DNA of 46,928 bases. Origin: Hofstenia miamia (taxonomy: Eukaryota; Xenacoelomorpha; Acoela). The position numbers were made by a program, and so were the translations under genes. The notes beneath the pieces were generated by a model. The model did no database searches, was not told the origin of the DNA, and saw only the letters and a program-made list of their open reading frames with translations. The stretch covers positions 568,109 through 615,036 of the forward strand of contig SCFE01000073.1 in NCBI GenBank assembly GCA_004352715.1, given 5' to 3'. Positions 23,601 through 31,960 of the stretch are shown piece after piece. Position 1 is the first letter of the stretch. Every line of letters starts with the position of its first letter.

Positions 23601-26600
23601 ACCTAGTTCGTAACGGTTTTTCACTCAGGAATTATAACTACGTTAGACTGAGAGAACATTCTGATATTCAATTTAATTTAATTTCACATAAGTACAATTC
23701 CAATATTATTCAGATAACAGTATCAATCAAACCAAGTCAATAGATTAGTTGAGCTTTTGAATTTTGGGAAAATCCGAACTATCCAACAAAAAGAGACGTG
23801 CAATATACGGGTATCTATTGGAAAGAAGTCTAAATGGAAGGGTTCTTCGTGGTATCTTTGATGTATTCTGTAACACTATACAATTTGGAAACGAGGAAAA
23901 TAATCCACTTCAGACATTACAACTCCTTCAAATGTTGATAGCAGAAAAAAGGTTAATTGTGAACGTAAAGCTATCCCAGATTCGGACATTGTATCTAAGA
24001 TTGGAAATTTAAGTATAAACGAACACCAAACGTATAGAAGAATGATTTATGCTGCAGGAATAAATAAGGACACACTGGTGAGAGCTAAAAAAAGAGGAGT
24101 TATCATTAGGCACACAAGTGCTGTACAACCAGCATTAACTAATATCAACAAACTGGAAAGAATCAGATGCGCAATTTCTCATATAGAACTAACGGATTCA
24201 AGTGAATACAAATTTAAAGATATGAGTAATATAGTACATGTGGACGAAAAATGGTTTAATATATTTAAGGAAAAAGATGCTTACTATCTTTTACCAGATG
24301 AAACCCACCACACCAGACTGCAAAAAGCGTTGCGAGACTTCGTTAGGAGTTTCATAGAAAACAAAACTTTGACGGGAATATTGGAATTTAGCCGTTGAAG
24401 CTGTTGCCGCCCAGAGAAACTCACATAATAGACCAGCTGGAACCATTGAATTAAGATCGTTAAAGGTTACAAGGGAAGTATATACAGATTATTTAACAGA
24501 AAAGGTTTTTCCTGCAATCAGACAAAAGTTTTCATTCAGGAGACTTGACTCAGTTATGGTTCAGCAGGACAATGCAAGACCGCATATATCACCAAACGAC
24601 CCCTCAATTTTGGAGGTGAACATTCATCAAACACACCCAATTAAGATCATTTGTCAGCCACCAAGCTCCCCTGATTTTAATGTACAAGATCTTGGTTTCC
24701 TTAATACAATTCAAACCTTACAAAACAAAACATGATCATTACACTTCTTAATTAGTTCAATGTGTAAAAAATGCGTTCAATTCTTATCCATACGAGAAAT
24801 TATTGGATGTTTTCATAACTTTACAATCATTAATTAAAACCTCTCTTTCTGTTTTAGGTGGTGATAACTTCAAAATACCACACTTGTCTAATTGGAACAT
24901 GGATATTAATGCAAAAATGGATTACAACCTCCCATGTGATTTCCATGCATCCCAGCAATCTTCAATTTATCACCAGGAAAACTTTTTGAGGCCTGGATTC
25001 ACAAAATTCTGGAGCTCCGAAAAAGTTTTTCTAGTCAACGGAATTATTTTTTCCTTATAGAAAAACTTCTGTTCTAACTCACTATACAAAAGAATTTGGC
25101 TGAAAGTCATTTTTCGAAGCTCGACGAAAATTACAAAAATTTAAAAATAGAAATTTTGAAATGTGATTTAGCTGATATTTTTTCATAAAGATGTAGCCTA
25201 ATAAATAAGCTACTATCTGACAAATTTTGGTATTCATAGGAGTTCTGAATCAAAATTTACGAAACTTGCTGAGAAACCGGTCAACTAAAAAATATTGGGG
25301 AGTATTTCATAATGCGCAATAACTTGCTAAACAAGAGATTGCTTGAGGTCGTAAATTAATGGCGGATACAATTGTTCGCTTTATACGATTTAAGGGATGC
25401 TCATTGCAAACTGTTATATTGTTATCCGAATACCATTCAAAGACGTTGATGACAATCTTAGAAGAACCAGTTCATTCTTTTAGATGTAAATTTCGATTTA
25501 TAAAAATACACATGAAAACATATTAATTGCATATAATATCATGACTAAATAGCTCACATACTATGCTCATTTGTGCTTGCATCATGAATTTGCGAGCTTT
25601 CGTAAACAATCGAACAATTGCTGCTGAACACTAATTGAAATCTATGTTTCAGCCTGTTGAGGCTCTCCGAACTATTTGATTCTGGCAAAAAAATTAGTTT
25701 TCTTCAAGAATTACCAGTTATTTTCTTCAGTAATTTATGTCCATTTTCTTTTAGTTCAAGATCACGAAAAATTTACTTTATATGCAAGGCATGTCTTTAC
25801 TATGTCGAAGGATTAGCTCACAATCTACCATATGCCACTGTATGACACCTATGTTATTACCGGTGTGTTTGGGCTATTCTATTTTTAAGTTTTTTCGCAT
25901 TAATTAAACCTACATTCTATGATATCCTGGCATGCCGGGCCTAACCCAAACACTTTGGCATTTACCAAATTTATATATTTTCTAAATGTTTTTTGATTAG
26001 AAAGCGATTCCATTTAGCTTCAAACCAAAATAATCAGTAGTTTTTGAATAATTCGCGATTTATTAGATTTTTCTACCCACATCCCAGCAATGACGTATCT
26101 GATTAACATATTCAGCCTGAACTCGGCATTACGCTATTGAAATAATATGCGGATGCTACAATTGGATAACTAGTTATGAATGATTTATTCCCTAGTATTC
26201 CCTACCAAATTCCAATTAAAATGTTAATATTGAGTATAGTTCAAATAAAATTATTTAATTTATAAAAACGTAAGGTTAGTCTCTAATTTATGGGACTACA
26301 TGTACAAGGAGACATACAAAATGACAAATTTATTGAATTGTTAGCTCCAACTCTAAATTTATTTTCCAATATCAAGTATCAACTCCTATGGGAAATACAA
26401 ATGTGTGCAGTTCCATCCATTCCCATATGACAGTTCTTTACTGTAAAAGTGTGAGTTTTAGCCGTATTTTTTGGACGTTGTTCTGAATTCAGATTTCATA
26501 AACCTATGAAACAAAAGCTAGTTTCACATGGAGCTGGTCAGCGGGTACATTTTGATATAAAACTAGTCCAGATTGTTAATATTTGCAGAGCAATGACGTT

Positions 26601-27384
26601 AAGAATTGTGTTAGTTGGAAGTAGAAGCATCGTAATTTGCAAGTTTTTTTTAACAAAGATAATATTTATTATCCAAAGGGTATAGTTATTAAAGTGCTAG
26701 ACATCATGCATCATGCAAAGAAAGGGCTTTCAAACTAAAAAATGCAGTAGTAAAAAACAGAGCAACTAGCTCAATGGTTTGTTAATAGTATTGCCAATTG
26801 GAACTGGTATTTATTCCAATACAAAATTGTATGAAAATGTTATTTCAGCCCGCATTGCCCCCATAAGAAACTTAAACATATAAGGAATAAAAACAATCTA
26901 CAAATGGTTTGAATAGTAGTCAACGACCAATAAATAAAAGTGGCAGGAACAAGAAACAATTGAGGTTGTATAACTTAGTAGATCCACGAGCATCTTCAAT
27001 TGGATATACTTACACTTCATATTTTACGTTTTGTTTTTACGTAATTGGCGTAAATATTGTATACAATATAATTAACAAAATTCTAATATTTCTGCATTAT
27101 CTGTATTTACATGTCAAAGTGGTAATTACTTTTTCTCTTTACAAGTGTCAATAAATTATCTGTTTAGGCCTATTTCCCGTCTTAGTTCTGCTGTGCTTTC
27201 CCAACTGAGCGATGAGGTTTTTCAGTTGGCTGAATCATTTCCAAGGACTGTTTCATCTGCTCATAACAGTGAGAGACGTCAAGAATCAGTTCGCACTCCT
27301 GATGTTATTGAATCAAACCGTACAGTCGGGTTAGTGTTTGACTGTTACTGTAACAGTACCGAGACTGCCTATAACATATCTTAA
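1068..27384 (+). CDS. TTC16: TTC16-like tetratricopeptide repeat protein, multi-exon
   Basis: Exons: 1068-1156, 2398-2566, 11861-12024, 12107-12239, 12284-12391, 14718-14824, 18252-18499, 20676-20777, 21802-21944, 22031-22230, and a tentative 27168-27384. Each internal junction has GT/AG and reading phase is kept throughout. The product is about 559 aa, or 495 aa if exon 10 reads on to the TAG at 22253-22255. It is made of TPR helices: exon 2 has a clear TPR (GDYQQAIKFFTKALMLDPDN), exon 7 another (HFNEAIKLLNKAI), exons 8 and 9 further ones. TTC16 hallmarks as I recall them are LYVMRARLHDMF (exon 4), SYNDFAIVCY and QEKGLYINRG (exon 7), and RLFPGKSISDIY (exon 10). TPRs are protein-interaction scaffolds; the molecular role of TTC16 is not shown here. 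The start is the first ATG after the acceptor at 1060. ANKRD60 lies antisense in intron 2. Exons 1-10 are secure; the 3' end is not. Confidence 0.85.
1157..2397 (+). other. TTC16 intron 1
   Basis: Begins GTAAGT and ends TTTAG. It is AT-rich and I see no coding, repeat or transposon signal inside. Confidence 0.6.
3134..3187. repeat. Near-perfect palindrome centred on (TA)n
   Basis: GTTTCTTCTTTA, then a TA run, then TAAAAGAAGAAAC. The arms are complementary apart from one extra T/A and can extrude as a hairpin with the TA run. The right arm abuts a 200 bp assembly gap (3188-3387), beyond which a TA run resumes. It may be the terminal repeat of an element lost in the gap, or a local inverted misassembly. 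Confidence 0.7.
3188..3387. other. Assembly gap (200 N) bordered by (TA)n
   Basis: Unresolved bases, with a TA tract shortly before and directly after. Length and content unknown. Confidence 0.95.
3416..3905 (-). pseudogene. Penelope-like element relic with GIY-YIG endonuclease tail
   Basis: On the minus strand around 3600-3805 a broken frame reads HFGKRIKEHLSG, an internal TAA, then YQHAHELKENNFDIKI and a basic stretch. This matches the middle and end of the GIY-YIG nuclease domain carried by Penelope-like retroelements (Arg in KRIKEH, conserved His and Glu context downstream). About 100 bases further 3', near 3450-3495, is a GACGATGACCC...GGTTGAAA motif of the kind seen at the 3' ends of these elements, and the sequence then runs into (TA)n (3388-3415). 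The reverse transcriptase is not recognisable. A stand-alone GIY-YIG relic is the alternative. Confidence 0.55.
4322..4570 (-). mobile_element. hAT-type MITE, copy 1 (diverged)
   Basis: Aligns over nearly its whole length with the reverse complement of 19767-20022. Shared landmarks are CAAATCGATTGATGACATCT in the middle and TTTAAACGCGCCACGG at the right end, equivalent to CTAAACGCACCACTG of copy 2. The ends are eroded. It lies in TTC16 intron 2. An apparent 83-residue frame through this copy is not thought to be a gene. Confidence 0.75.
5318..6164. other. Assembly gap (798 N) inside a (TA)n tract
   Basis: TA runs border the N block (5346-6143) on both sides, just 3' of the ANKRD60 stop. An unassembled element or long microsatellite may lie here. 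Confidence 0.9.
6230..6236 (-). promoter_or_regulatory. AATAAA polyadenylation signal overlapping the ANKRD60 stop codon
   Basis: On the minus strand the stop reads TAATAAA, so a canonical AATAAA begins inside the stop codon. If used, cleavage would fall about 15-30 bases downstream, giving a 3' UTR of only a few tens of bases, before the (TA)n/gap region. Confidence 0.5.
6234..9787 (-). CDS. ANKRD60: ANKRD60-like ubiquitin-like/ankyrin repeat protein
   Basis: Four exons on the minus strand: 9787-9436, 8378-8080, 7358-7015, 6795-6234. Junctions are G|GTGAGG to TTAG, CAG|GTATGA to TTTAG, and AG|GTTGGA to TTTAG; all phases match, giving about 518 aa. Exon 1 encodes a ubiquitin-like domain (MRVFVNLDGARFPIYIPSS near the start, ILLSGATLADSW later). 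Exon 2 starts GIPVSGFRLA and contains LEIWDGWSNLLRA, characteristic of ANKRD60, then helices resembling ankyrin repeats. Exon 3 has the best ankyrin match (YTTPTHIAAARGQLGVLRLF, then GNKLTPLSAALRSKQRACAS). Exon 4 is a 186-residue Ser/Arg-rich tail not recalled from the vertebrate protein (roughly 345 aa). The start is the first in-frame ATG; an upstream GTG at 9847 is not needed. The third donor is weak. Function is not known to me. Confidence 0.85.
7359..8079 (-). other. ANKRD60 intron 2
   Basis: AT-rich spacer. I see no further exon or transposon ends. Confidence 0.6.
8667..9282 (+). mobile_element. Non-autonomous piggyBac-like element with TTAA target duplications
   Basis: The ends are CCCTTATCTACCGGAAATG and the complement of CCCTTATCTAGCGGAAATG (one mismatch in 19), flanked by TTAA at 8663-8666 and 9283-9286, the signature of piggyBac insertion. 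Subterminal GGGGTCA/TGACCCC inverted motifs recur at both ends. On the plus strand near 8990-9105 a frame reads PRRRCTLFVRNKDKK, then spaced Cys and His residues, resembling the Cys-rich zinc-binding tail of piggyBac transposases. This suggests an internal-deletion derivative. It sits in intron 1 of ANKRD60, and hence also in intron 2 of TTC16. Confidence 0.8.
9788..11860. other. Region 5' of ANKRD60, within TTC16 intron 2
   Basis: Should hold the ANKRD60 promoter. I see no clear TATA or initiator arrangement, no transposon ends and no further exon. Confidence 0.5.
12240..12283 (+). other. 44-base TTC16 intron
   Basis: Intron between exons 4 and 5, GTATAT to GTTTAG, much shorter than its neighbours. 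It contains in-frame stop codons, so removal is required for the downstream frame. The neighbouring introns at 12025-12106 (82 bases) and 21945-22030 (86 bases) are also short. Confidence 0.75.
12392..14717 (+). other. TTC16 intron 5
   Basis: AT-rich. A single CAGGGCTTCTCA motif at 12685-12696 resembles a hAT terminus but no partner was found. A (TA)n/gap with a flanking duplication lies at 14401-14635. Confidence 0.5.
14401..14635. repeat. 52 bp direct duplication flanking a gap, next to (TA)n
   Basis: Bases 14401-14453 and 14550-14602 are identical (starting GTAGACTTGTGTTCTTGG, ending AAGCGTTTTGTC) and are separated by a TA run and 85 N. The second copy is followed by GGGA and a long TA tract. 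It could be a real tandem duplication or duplicated contig ends at a badly closed gap. Confidence 0.85.
14825..18251 (+). other. TTC16 intron 6
   Basis: Mostly AT-rich with no recognised element up to about 16.3 kb. A GC- and CpG-richer tract with a gap follows (16400-17560). Confidence 0.5.
16400..17560. repeat. GC-rich, CpG-bearing tract around a 514 bp gap (unclassified, possible SINE or retroelement)
   Basis: Composition jumps well above the surroundings on both sides of the N block 16833-17346. An imperfect inverted repeat (CAGATCAGCTCTG near 16513, CAGAGTGCTGATCTG near 16588) is present. On the minus strand near 17470-17490 is GCTCAGTGGCAGAAGC, which resembles the A box of a tRNA-derived SINE; a good B box was not found. 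I cannot assign a family. Confidence 0.35.
18630..18948. mobile_element. hAT-type MITE with CAGYGGTT termini
   Basis: The left end reads CAGTGGTTGTTAATCTTT. The right end, complemented, reads CAGCGGTTCTCAATCTGTGG. Both are followed by a GTGACCC / GCGACCCC motif. This is the CAG(N)GGTTCTCAA terminus of many hAT elements. Length is 319 bp with no coding capacity. The 8 bp flanks (TTCTGCGA and TTTCAGAA) no longer match well, so the insertion is probably old. Confidence 0.7.
19767..20022 (+). mobile_element. hAT-type MITE, copy 2, with 8 bp target duplication
   Basis: Termini CAGTGGTGCGTTTAGG and, complemented, CAGATGCGCGCTTAGG form 16 bp inverted repeats. They are flanked by GTTAGAAA (19759-19766) and GTTAGAAG (20023-20030), seven of eight matching, as expected for a hAT target duplication. 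Length is 256 bp. Its reverse complement aligns with 4322-4570. The CAGTGGYG..TAGG end recalls Zaphod-type hAT elements. Confidence 0.85.
20778..21801 (+). other. TTC16 intron 8
   Basis: Begins GTAATT and ends TTTAG. AT-rich; nothing recognised inside. Confidence 0.6.
22400..22735 (-). pseudogene. CR1/jockey-like LINE reverse-transcriptase relic
   Basis: The minus strand shows QFAY followed by NRSTVDAI, then NQAARLCFF, SSSFN, and HLGIPQGNSLP (GIPQG at 22438-22452). These correspond in order to conserved QFAYRxNRST, finger, FSSAFN and GVPQGS blocks of non-LTR reverse transcriptases of the CR1/jockey/I type. Frameshifts and stops interrupt it. The 5' part may extend toward 23.1 kb, where the DD39D mariner begins. 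It lies antisense in the last TTC16 intron. Confidence 0.7.
23110..25292 (+). mobile_element. DD39D (plant-type) mariner element with long terminal inverted repeats
   Basis: The element starts TTTTTTTAGTTAATCGG after a TA (23108-23109) and ends with the complement before a TA (25293-25294), the expected target duplication. The inverted repeats extend about 250 bp on each side (to about 23365 and from about 25045) and share blocks such as TTATTAGGCTACATCTTTAT and TAAATCACATTTCAAAATTT. They enclose a decayed transposase. It lies within the last proposed TTC16 intron, in the same orientation as the gene. Confidence 0.9.
23764..24990 (+). pseudogene. DD39D mariner transposase, frameshifted
   Basis: The reading frame changes at least twice. 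An N-terminal helix-turn-helix region (KKRRAIYGYLLERSLNG) is followed by VHVDEKWF (first Asp), QQDNARPH (second Asp), and SPDFNVQDLGF (third Asp). I count 39 residues between the second and third Asp, so the triad is DD39D, the class best known from plants. A later frame continues with VLGGDNFKIPHL, matching the usual C-terminal GGNxYxxPH block. All catalytic Asp residues remain, but frameshifts and a TGA after the third Asp make it non-functional. Confidence 0.85.
25293..27167 (+). other. Spacer between the DD39D mariner and the candidate last TTC16 exon
   Basis: AT-rich. Two short open stretches with possible acceptors (25653 and about 26918) were considered and not accepted as exons. No transposon ends recognised. 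Confidence 0.5.
27168..27384 (+). CDS. Candidate last exon of TTC16
   Basis: Acceptor CTGTTTAG at 27160-27167 opens a frame whose phase fits the donor at 22230/22231. It encodes 72 residues rich in Ser and Arg (PISRLSSAVLSQLSDEVF at the start) and ends at TAA 27382-27384. Vertebrate TTC16 also has a Ser/basic C-terminal tail, which gives mild support. Against it, the upstream donor (AAG|GTTGAT) is weak and the intron would be 4.9 kb. A GGTTAGT donor at 27329 could also splice on to unseen exons. Confidence 0.4.
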
Positions 27385-27584
27385 CCGTATCCCAAAAATT
27401 ATTAAAAGAATATGAATAAGATTCCAATTTACTTTGAGTTTCCAATTTTTTATAATTTTTTAGAGCTTTCTCTTCCATGGTAGTTAGCGCTCTGAAGAAA
27501 TGTAAATATATTTATATGTTTCCCATCATAATATATATATATATATATTACAATAACAGAACAAATAACATGAGGATCACTTAA

Positions 27585-28490
27585 TCATAAAAAATGTTCA
27601 AAAATATCTCCATTTTCAGCAAATAAAAGACCCACAGGACGAAAGCTATGATTGACAGCATTTTGAATTTCTTCTTGCGTTATTTCTGAGTATACCTGAA
27701 CAATTTTAATCTTCAAGTCATCAATCGTGTTTGGTTTATTATTGTAGTAGACTTTACTCTTCAATACAGCCGAAAGTCAGTAATCTAGTGCTGCTAGGTC
27801 AGGCGATCTTGCAGGTCAGGGAATGTTGTAACCACGTCCAATGACTCTGTCAGGAAAGTTTTCTTTCAAAGTTGCTGTGACTGGGCGAGCAAAATGAGGC
27901 GGTGCTCCATCCCGCTGGAAAATAGCTGTACGATATGCACCTGTCGTCCTACACTGTGTTATGAAATGATGCGTAAGCATTTGGTGATAATTTTCACCAT
28001 TTACCGTGTCAGAGAAGAAGAAAATGTCAAATTTTTAGTGGCAAGAAAACTCCGCCCAAACAACTACACGCGGTGAGTGAAGTGATTGTGCCAAGGTCAT
28101 TATAGGCTTTTCTGAAGCCCAGATGACACAATTGTGGCGGTTTACAGACCCATCCAATGAGAAGATAGCTTCATCACTCCAGATAATGTCTGCCACTTTA
28201 TGATGATTATCCAGGAACCAGCGCCCAAATTGCAGTCGCTTTTCCTTATCATCTGCAGTGATTGCTTCGTGCATTGAGATACGATAAGGATACTAGCCTA
28301 TTTTTCCACGCATAATTTTATGAACAGTTTATTTCGGAATTCCAGTTAATGAAGAGACAGTACTGCAGCTGGATAGTTGTAAGGAACTCGCAGATTGAGT
28401 AATGCTGATAGCTTTCTGTAAGAGTGGTACGCGTTTTTCTTCCAACGATTTTCGTCCTTTACCATTCAAACAGCGTTTTGACAAATATAT
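27585..28490 (-). pseudogene. DD41D (rosa-like) Tc1/mariner transposase relic
   Basis: On the minus strand, from high to low coordinates: an HTH region (SSLTGIPK, stop, TVHKIMRGK), LTxADDKEKRLQF-type block (ITADDKEKRLQFGRWFL), IIWSDEAIFSLDG (first Asp), FQRDGAPPHFARPV (second Asp), PARSPDLAALDY (third Asp), LKSKVY, and a terminal TGA at 27587-27585. I count 41 residues between the second and third Asp. At least five stops interrupt it; two are TGA where the family has Trp. Terminal repeats were not found. A (TA)n tract lies about 40 bases 3' of the stop. Confidence 0.8.
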
Positions 28491-28673
28491 TTGAAATAAA
28501 ACAGGTTTTGTAAAAAAAATTTATGCGTATCTTCAGTAAGCCAACAAAATACTATGTATTTAAAAGAAATAGATATATACATATTTATTAAAAATTTCAA
28601 TGCAAATATAATGTAATGTAAATGTATTTAGTATTCAAAATGTCTATAAATCACTCACAAGAAGTATTAAATA

Positions 28674-29089
28674 TCAATATTTAATAGCTCCACCATTGTT
28701 GGCGAGGCACAATGCCAAACATTTTGGAATTGAATCTATCAACTTTTTGCAATATGCAGGGGTGATGTTCATGGTCCATACTCACTTGACAGTCTCAATA
28801 AGCCCGTCCATTGATCCACAGTGATGCTCGTTTACAGTGTCCTTCATATAATTCCGGCAGTTCTCTATAGGAGATAAATCGGGAGAGTTCCCCGGCCATC
28901 CTTCCAGCACAGTGAAATGTTGTTGTTGTCCTGCAAGCCTTTGGGCGACAATTTTCGCCTTATAGGCAAGAGCATTGTCCTGCTGGAATATTGACACATT
29001 TCAAATGTTTAAAAACAAGGGCACCTTTTCCTGGATTATGCATCGATAATTAGCTGTTGCCATACTTTTGAGCGGTACTATATATATAT
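28674..29089 (-). pseudogene. Tc1-like transposase relic with DD37E spacing
   Basis: The minus strand reads VPLFLNI, a stop, VSIFQQDNALAYKAKIV (second Asp), WPGNSPDLSPIENC (Glu), an in-frame TGA in place of a likely Arg, then ITPAYCKKLIDSIP and NGGAIKY before the stop at 28676-28674. There are 37 residues between Asp and Glu. The N-terminal half is cut off by (TA)n and the gap at 29090. Confidence 0.8.
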
Positions 29090-29363
29090 NNNNNNNNNNN
29101 NNNNNNNNNNNNNNNNNNNNNNNNNNNNNNNNNNNNNNNNNNNNNNNNNNNNNNNNNNNNNNNNNNNNNNNNNNNNNNNNNNNNNNNNNNNNNNNNNNNN
29201 NNNNNNNNNNNNNNNNNNNNNNNNNNNNNNNNNNNNNNNNNNNNNNNNNNNNNNNNNNNNNNNNNNNNNNNNNNNNNNNNNNNNNNNNNNNNNNNNNNNN
29301 NNNNNNNNNNNNNNNNNNNNNNNNNNNNNNNNNNNNNNNNNNNNNNNNNNNNNNNNNNNNNNN
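29090..29363. other. Assembly gap (274 N) between two transposase relics
   Basis: The gap separates the DD37E Tc1 relic from the DD34D-type mariner relic and begins inside a short TA run. Confidence 0.9.
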
Positions 29364-29990
29364 TGACACGAGCAGTGTGTGGCCTCGCATTATCTTGTAA
29401 AAAATGAAAATTGTTGAAGCCATGAGCCACATGTCGTCGTCGCTTCACTCTGAGAGCATCCGCCAATTTATCTAGTGATTCACAGTATCTTTCAGCATTA
29501 ATATTCTCATTCCTCTGAAGTGTGTCGATTAATAACAAACCACTATTGTCCCAAAACACTATACAGAGATGTTTCTTTGTTGTCATATGCGATCTTTGAA
29601 CAACCTGAGGAATCTCATCGCCACTTCCACGCCAGCTTCTATGGTGTTGATCAGGAGTTTTTCCAACATTCTCCCAGTAGAGCCAGACCTCATCAACTGT
29701 TATCGGCTGCTTTAAAAAAATTTTTTGTGAGTGCATAACCAGAATCTGGTTACAAATTAGGACTATGTTGTTGCAATTTTCATCTGTAAATTGATGAGGT
29801 ACCCATCTATAGTTGCATGCTTATTTTCAACCAATAAATCAGAAATCTGCTGATCCAGGCAGTCATTTGACGGTCTACCGGGTTTGCTGGCATCCGACAA
29901 ATCGAAATCACCTACTTCAAACTTTTGCACCCAGAACTGACATGTCCTTAAACTTAATTGTTCATCCCCCATAGCACTTTTCATCTCTTT
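29364..29990 (-). pseudogene. Mariner (DD34D-type) transposase relic
   Basis: The minus strand starts MKSAMGDEQLSLRTCQFW, matching the mariner N-terminal HTH, followed by FDLSDASKPGRPS. A deletion and frameshift join this to VPHQFTDENCNN, then ITVDEVWLYWENVGK (first Asp region), ETINAExYC-like ENINAERYC, and FLQDNARPHTARV (second Asp) at the gap edge. The third Asp would lie in the gap, so the spacing is inferred from the family. The 5' end abuts a 1000 N gap. Confidence 0.85.
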
Positions 29991-29998
29991 GTGAATTT

Positions 29999-30998
29999 NN
30001 NNNNNNNNNNNNNNNNNNNNNNNNNNNNNNNNNNNNNNNNNNNNNNNNNNNNNNNNNNNNNNNNNNNNNNNNNNNNNNNNNNNNNNNNNNNNNNNNNNNN
30101 NNNNNNNNNNNNNNNNNNNNNNNNNNNNNNNNNNNNNNNNNNNNNNNNNNNNNNNNNNNNNNNNNNNNNNNNNNNNNNNNNNNNNNNNNNNNNNNNNNNN
30201 NNNNNNNNNNNNNNNNNNNNNNNNNNNNNNNNNNNNNNNNNNNNNNNNNNNNNNNNNNNNNNNNNNNNNNNNNNNNNNNNNNNNNNNNNNNNNNNNNNNN
30301 NNNNNNNNNNNNNNNNNNNNNNNNNNNNNNNNNNNNNNNNNNNNNNNNNNNNNNNNNNNNNNNNNNNNNNNNNNNNNNNNNNNNNNNNNNNNNNNNNNNN
30401 NNNNNNNNNNNNNNNNNNNNNNNNNNNNNNNNNNNNNNNNNNNNNNNNNNNNNNNNNNNNNNNNNNNNNNNNNNNNNNNNNNNNNNNNNNNNNNNNNNNN
30501 NNNNNNNNNNNNNNNNNNNNNNNNNNNNNNNNNNNNNNNNNNNNNNNNNNNNNNNNNNNNNNNNNNNNNNNNNNNNNNNNNNNNNNNNNNNNNNNNNNNN
30601 NNNNNNNNNNNNNNNNNNNNNNNNNNNNNNNNNNNNNNNNNNNNNNNNNNNNNNNNNNNNNNNNNNNNNNNNNNNNNNNNNNNNNNNNNNNNNNNNNNNN
30701 NNNNNNNNNNNNNNNNNNNNNNNNNNNNNNNNNNNNNNNNNNNNNNNNNNNNNNNNNNNNNNNNNNNNNNNNNNNNNNNNNNNNNNNNNNNNNNNNNNNN
30801 NNNNNNNNNNNNNNNNNNNNNNNNNNNNNNNNNNNNNNNNNNNNNNNNNNNNNNNNNNNNNNNNNNNNNNNNNNNNNNNNNNNNNNNNNNNNNNNNNNNN
30901 NNNNNNNNNNNNNNNNNNNNNNNNNNNNNNNNNNNNNNNNNNNNNNNNNNNNNNNNNNNNNNNNNNNNNNNNNNNNNNNNNNNNNNNNNNNNNNNNNN
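29999..30998. other. Assembly gap of exactly 1000 N
   Basis: A round-number gap, probably of unknown true size, immediately 5' of the mariner relic. Confidence 0.95.
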
Positions 30999-31538
30999 TA
31001 AACATTTTCAACGACATATATTTTAATTAAGAATATTTTTGGATAATTCAATTCCTTAACATAATTTTACTAAGCATAGGGGCCTATATTTACTTATATC
31101 AAAATAAATATATAAAATTTATAGAAAGTTTATATTATTTTGCTGGATATTTTGAAAGTCTAACATTAATGTCCGAATATTTTAGTCTAAATGATTGTTA
31201 CAGATTGATAAAGTTTATAATTCTAAACATACATGTTCAATTTTTTAGTATTGCTCGCGAATGCGGCAATAAATTAGTTTTTAAAAAACCTTGGATTTGT
31301 ATTTACACCTGCTGTTTGTTTGCATGGATTTAACACGTACATTCTATGACGTAAATACATTTAGAAGAAAATAACGCTTACAGTAAGTTTATAAGCGGGT
31401 ACATGAGAAATCACCTGGATTATGTAATAATCCTTTTAACCTGGAGATCATTATGTGCTTAATAAAGCATAAACCTGAGAAGTAATTTTCCATATCATGT
31501 TATTTCTTAAATGGAAGTTATGTAGAATTTATTGTTAT
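30999..31538. other. AT-rich spacer
   Basis: No coding or repeat structure recognised between the 1000 N gap and the (TA)n tract at 31539. Confidence 0.5.
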
Positions 31539-31539
31539 T

Positions 31540-31564
<25 letters not shown>

Positions 31565-31571
<7 letters not shown>

Positions 31572-31960
31572 TATTTATTTATTCATATTCTAGATAGACG
31601 CTATAAAAGAGATAGACCGGTTTCGTTTATTTTAAACATCATCATCATCACCAGTATACAAATATGCGATAAAAAAACTCAATATGTTTACGTTAGACTA
31701 CACTTTATATAATTAATTTCATATTGCATGCCCTTAAAATATGTTCAATGATATCATGCTTAGTTGCTTATTTAATTAATTGATCTTCTCCTATTTTATG
31801 ATGTTGTGATATTAGTCGGATGTAAAAATTTTCTTCTTTTGGTTAATGTTTATATATACAAATTTTAAGCTTTTAGGTGCCCATTCATAATTTCCTTTAT
31901 TCTTGTAATCAGATGTCGCTTTGTTTCCTCGACGTATGATTTTTCACATTTATATGAATT
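31565..31960 (-). pseudogene. Second Penelope-like relic with GIY-YIG signature
   Basis: The minus strand near 31875-31950 reads CEKSYVEETKRHLITRIKE, the YVGETKR...RIKEH core of a GIY-YIG nuclease with the usual Gly replaced by Glu, then a stop. Toward 31590-31660 follow GATGATGATGATG and ACGAAACCGGTCTATCTC, resembling Penelope-like 3' ends. The relic then runs directly into (TA)n (31539-31564). Same orientation and architecture as the relic at 3416-3905. Confidence 0.6.

Noticed and set aside
25653-25728. Possible extra TTC16 exon with acceptor and GTAATT donor
   Set aside because: The incoming phase fits, but the outgoing phase does not match the candidate exon at 27168 and the peptide has no recognisable TTC16 features.
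26918-27010. Possible basic TTC16 exon (SQRPINKSGRNKKQ)
   Set aside because: The acceptor lacks a pyrimidine tract and no convincing donor follows.
27585-29089. Alternative genetic code reading TGA as Trp, suggested by TGA at Trp sites
   Set aside because: TAA stops also interrupt these relics, one TGA replaces a likely Arg, and the host exons use standard codons.
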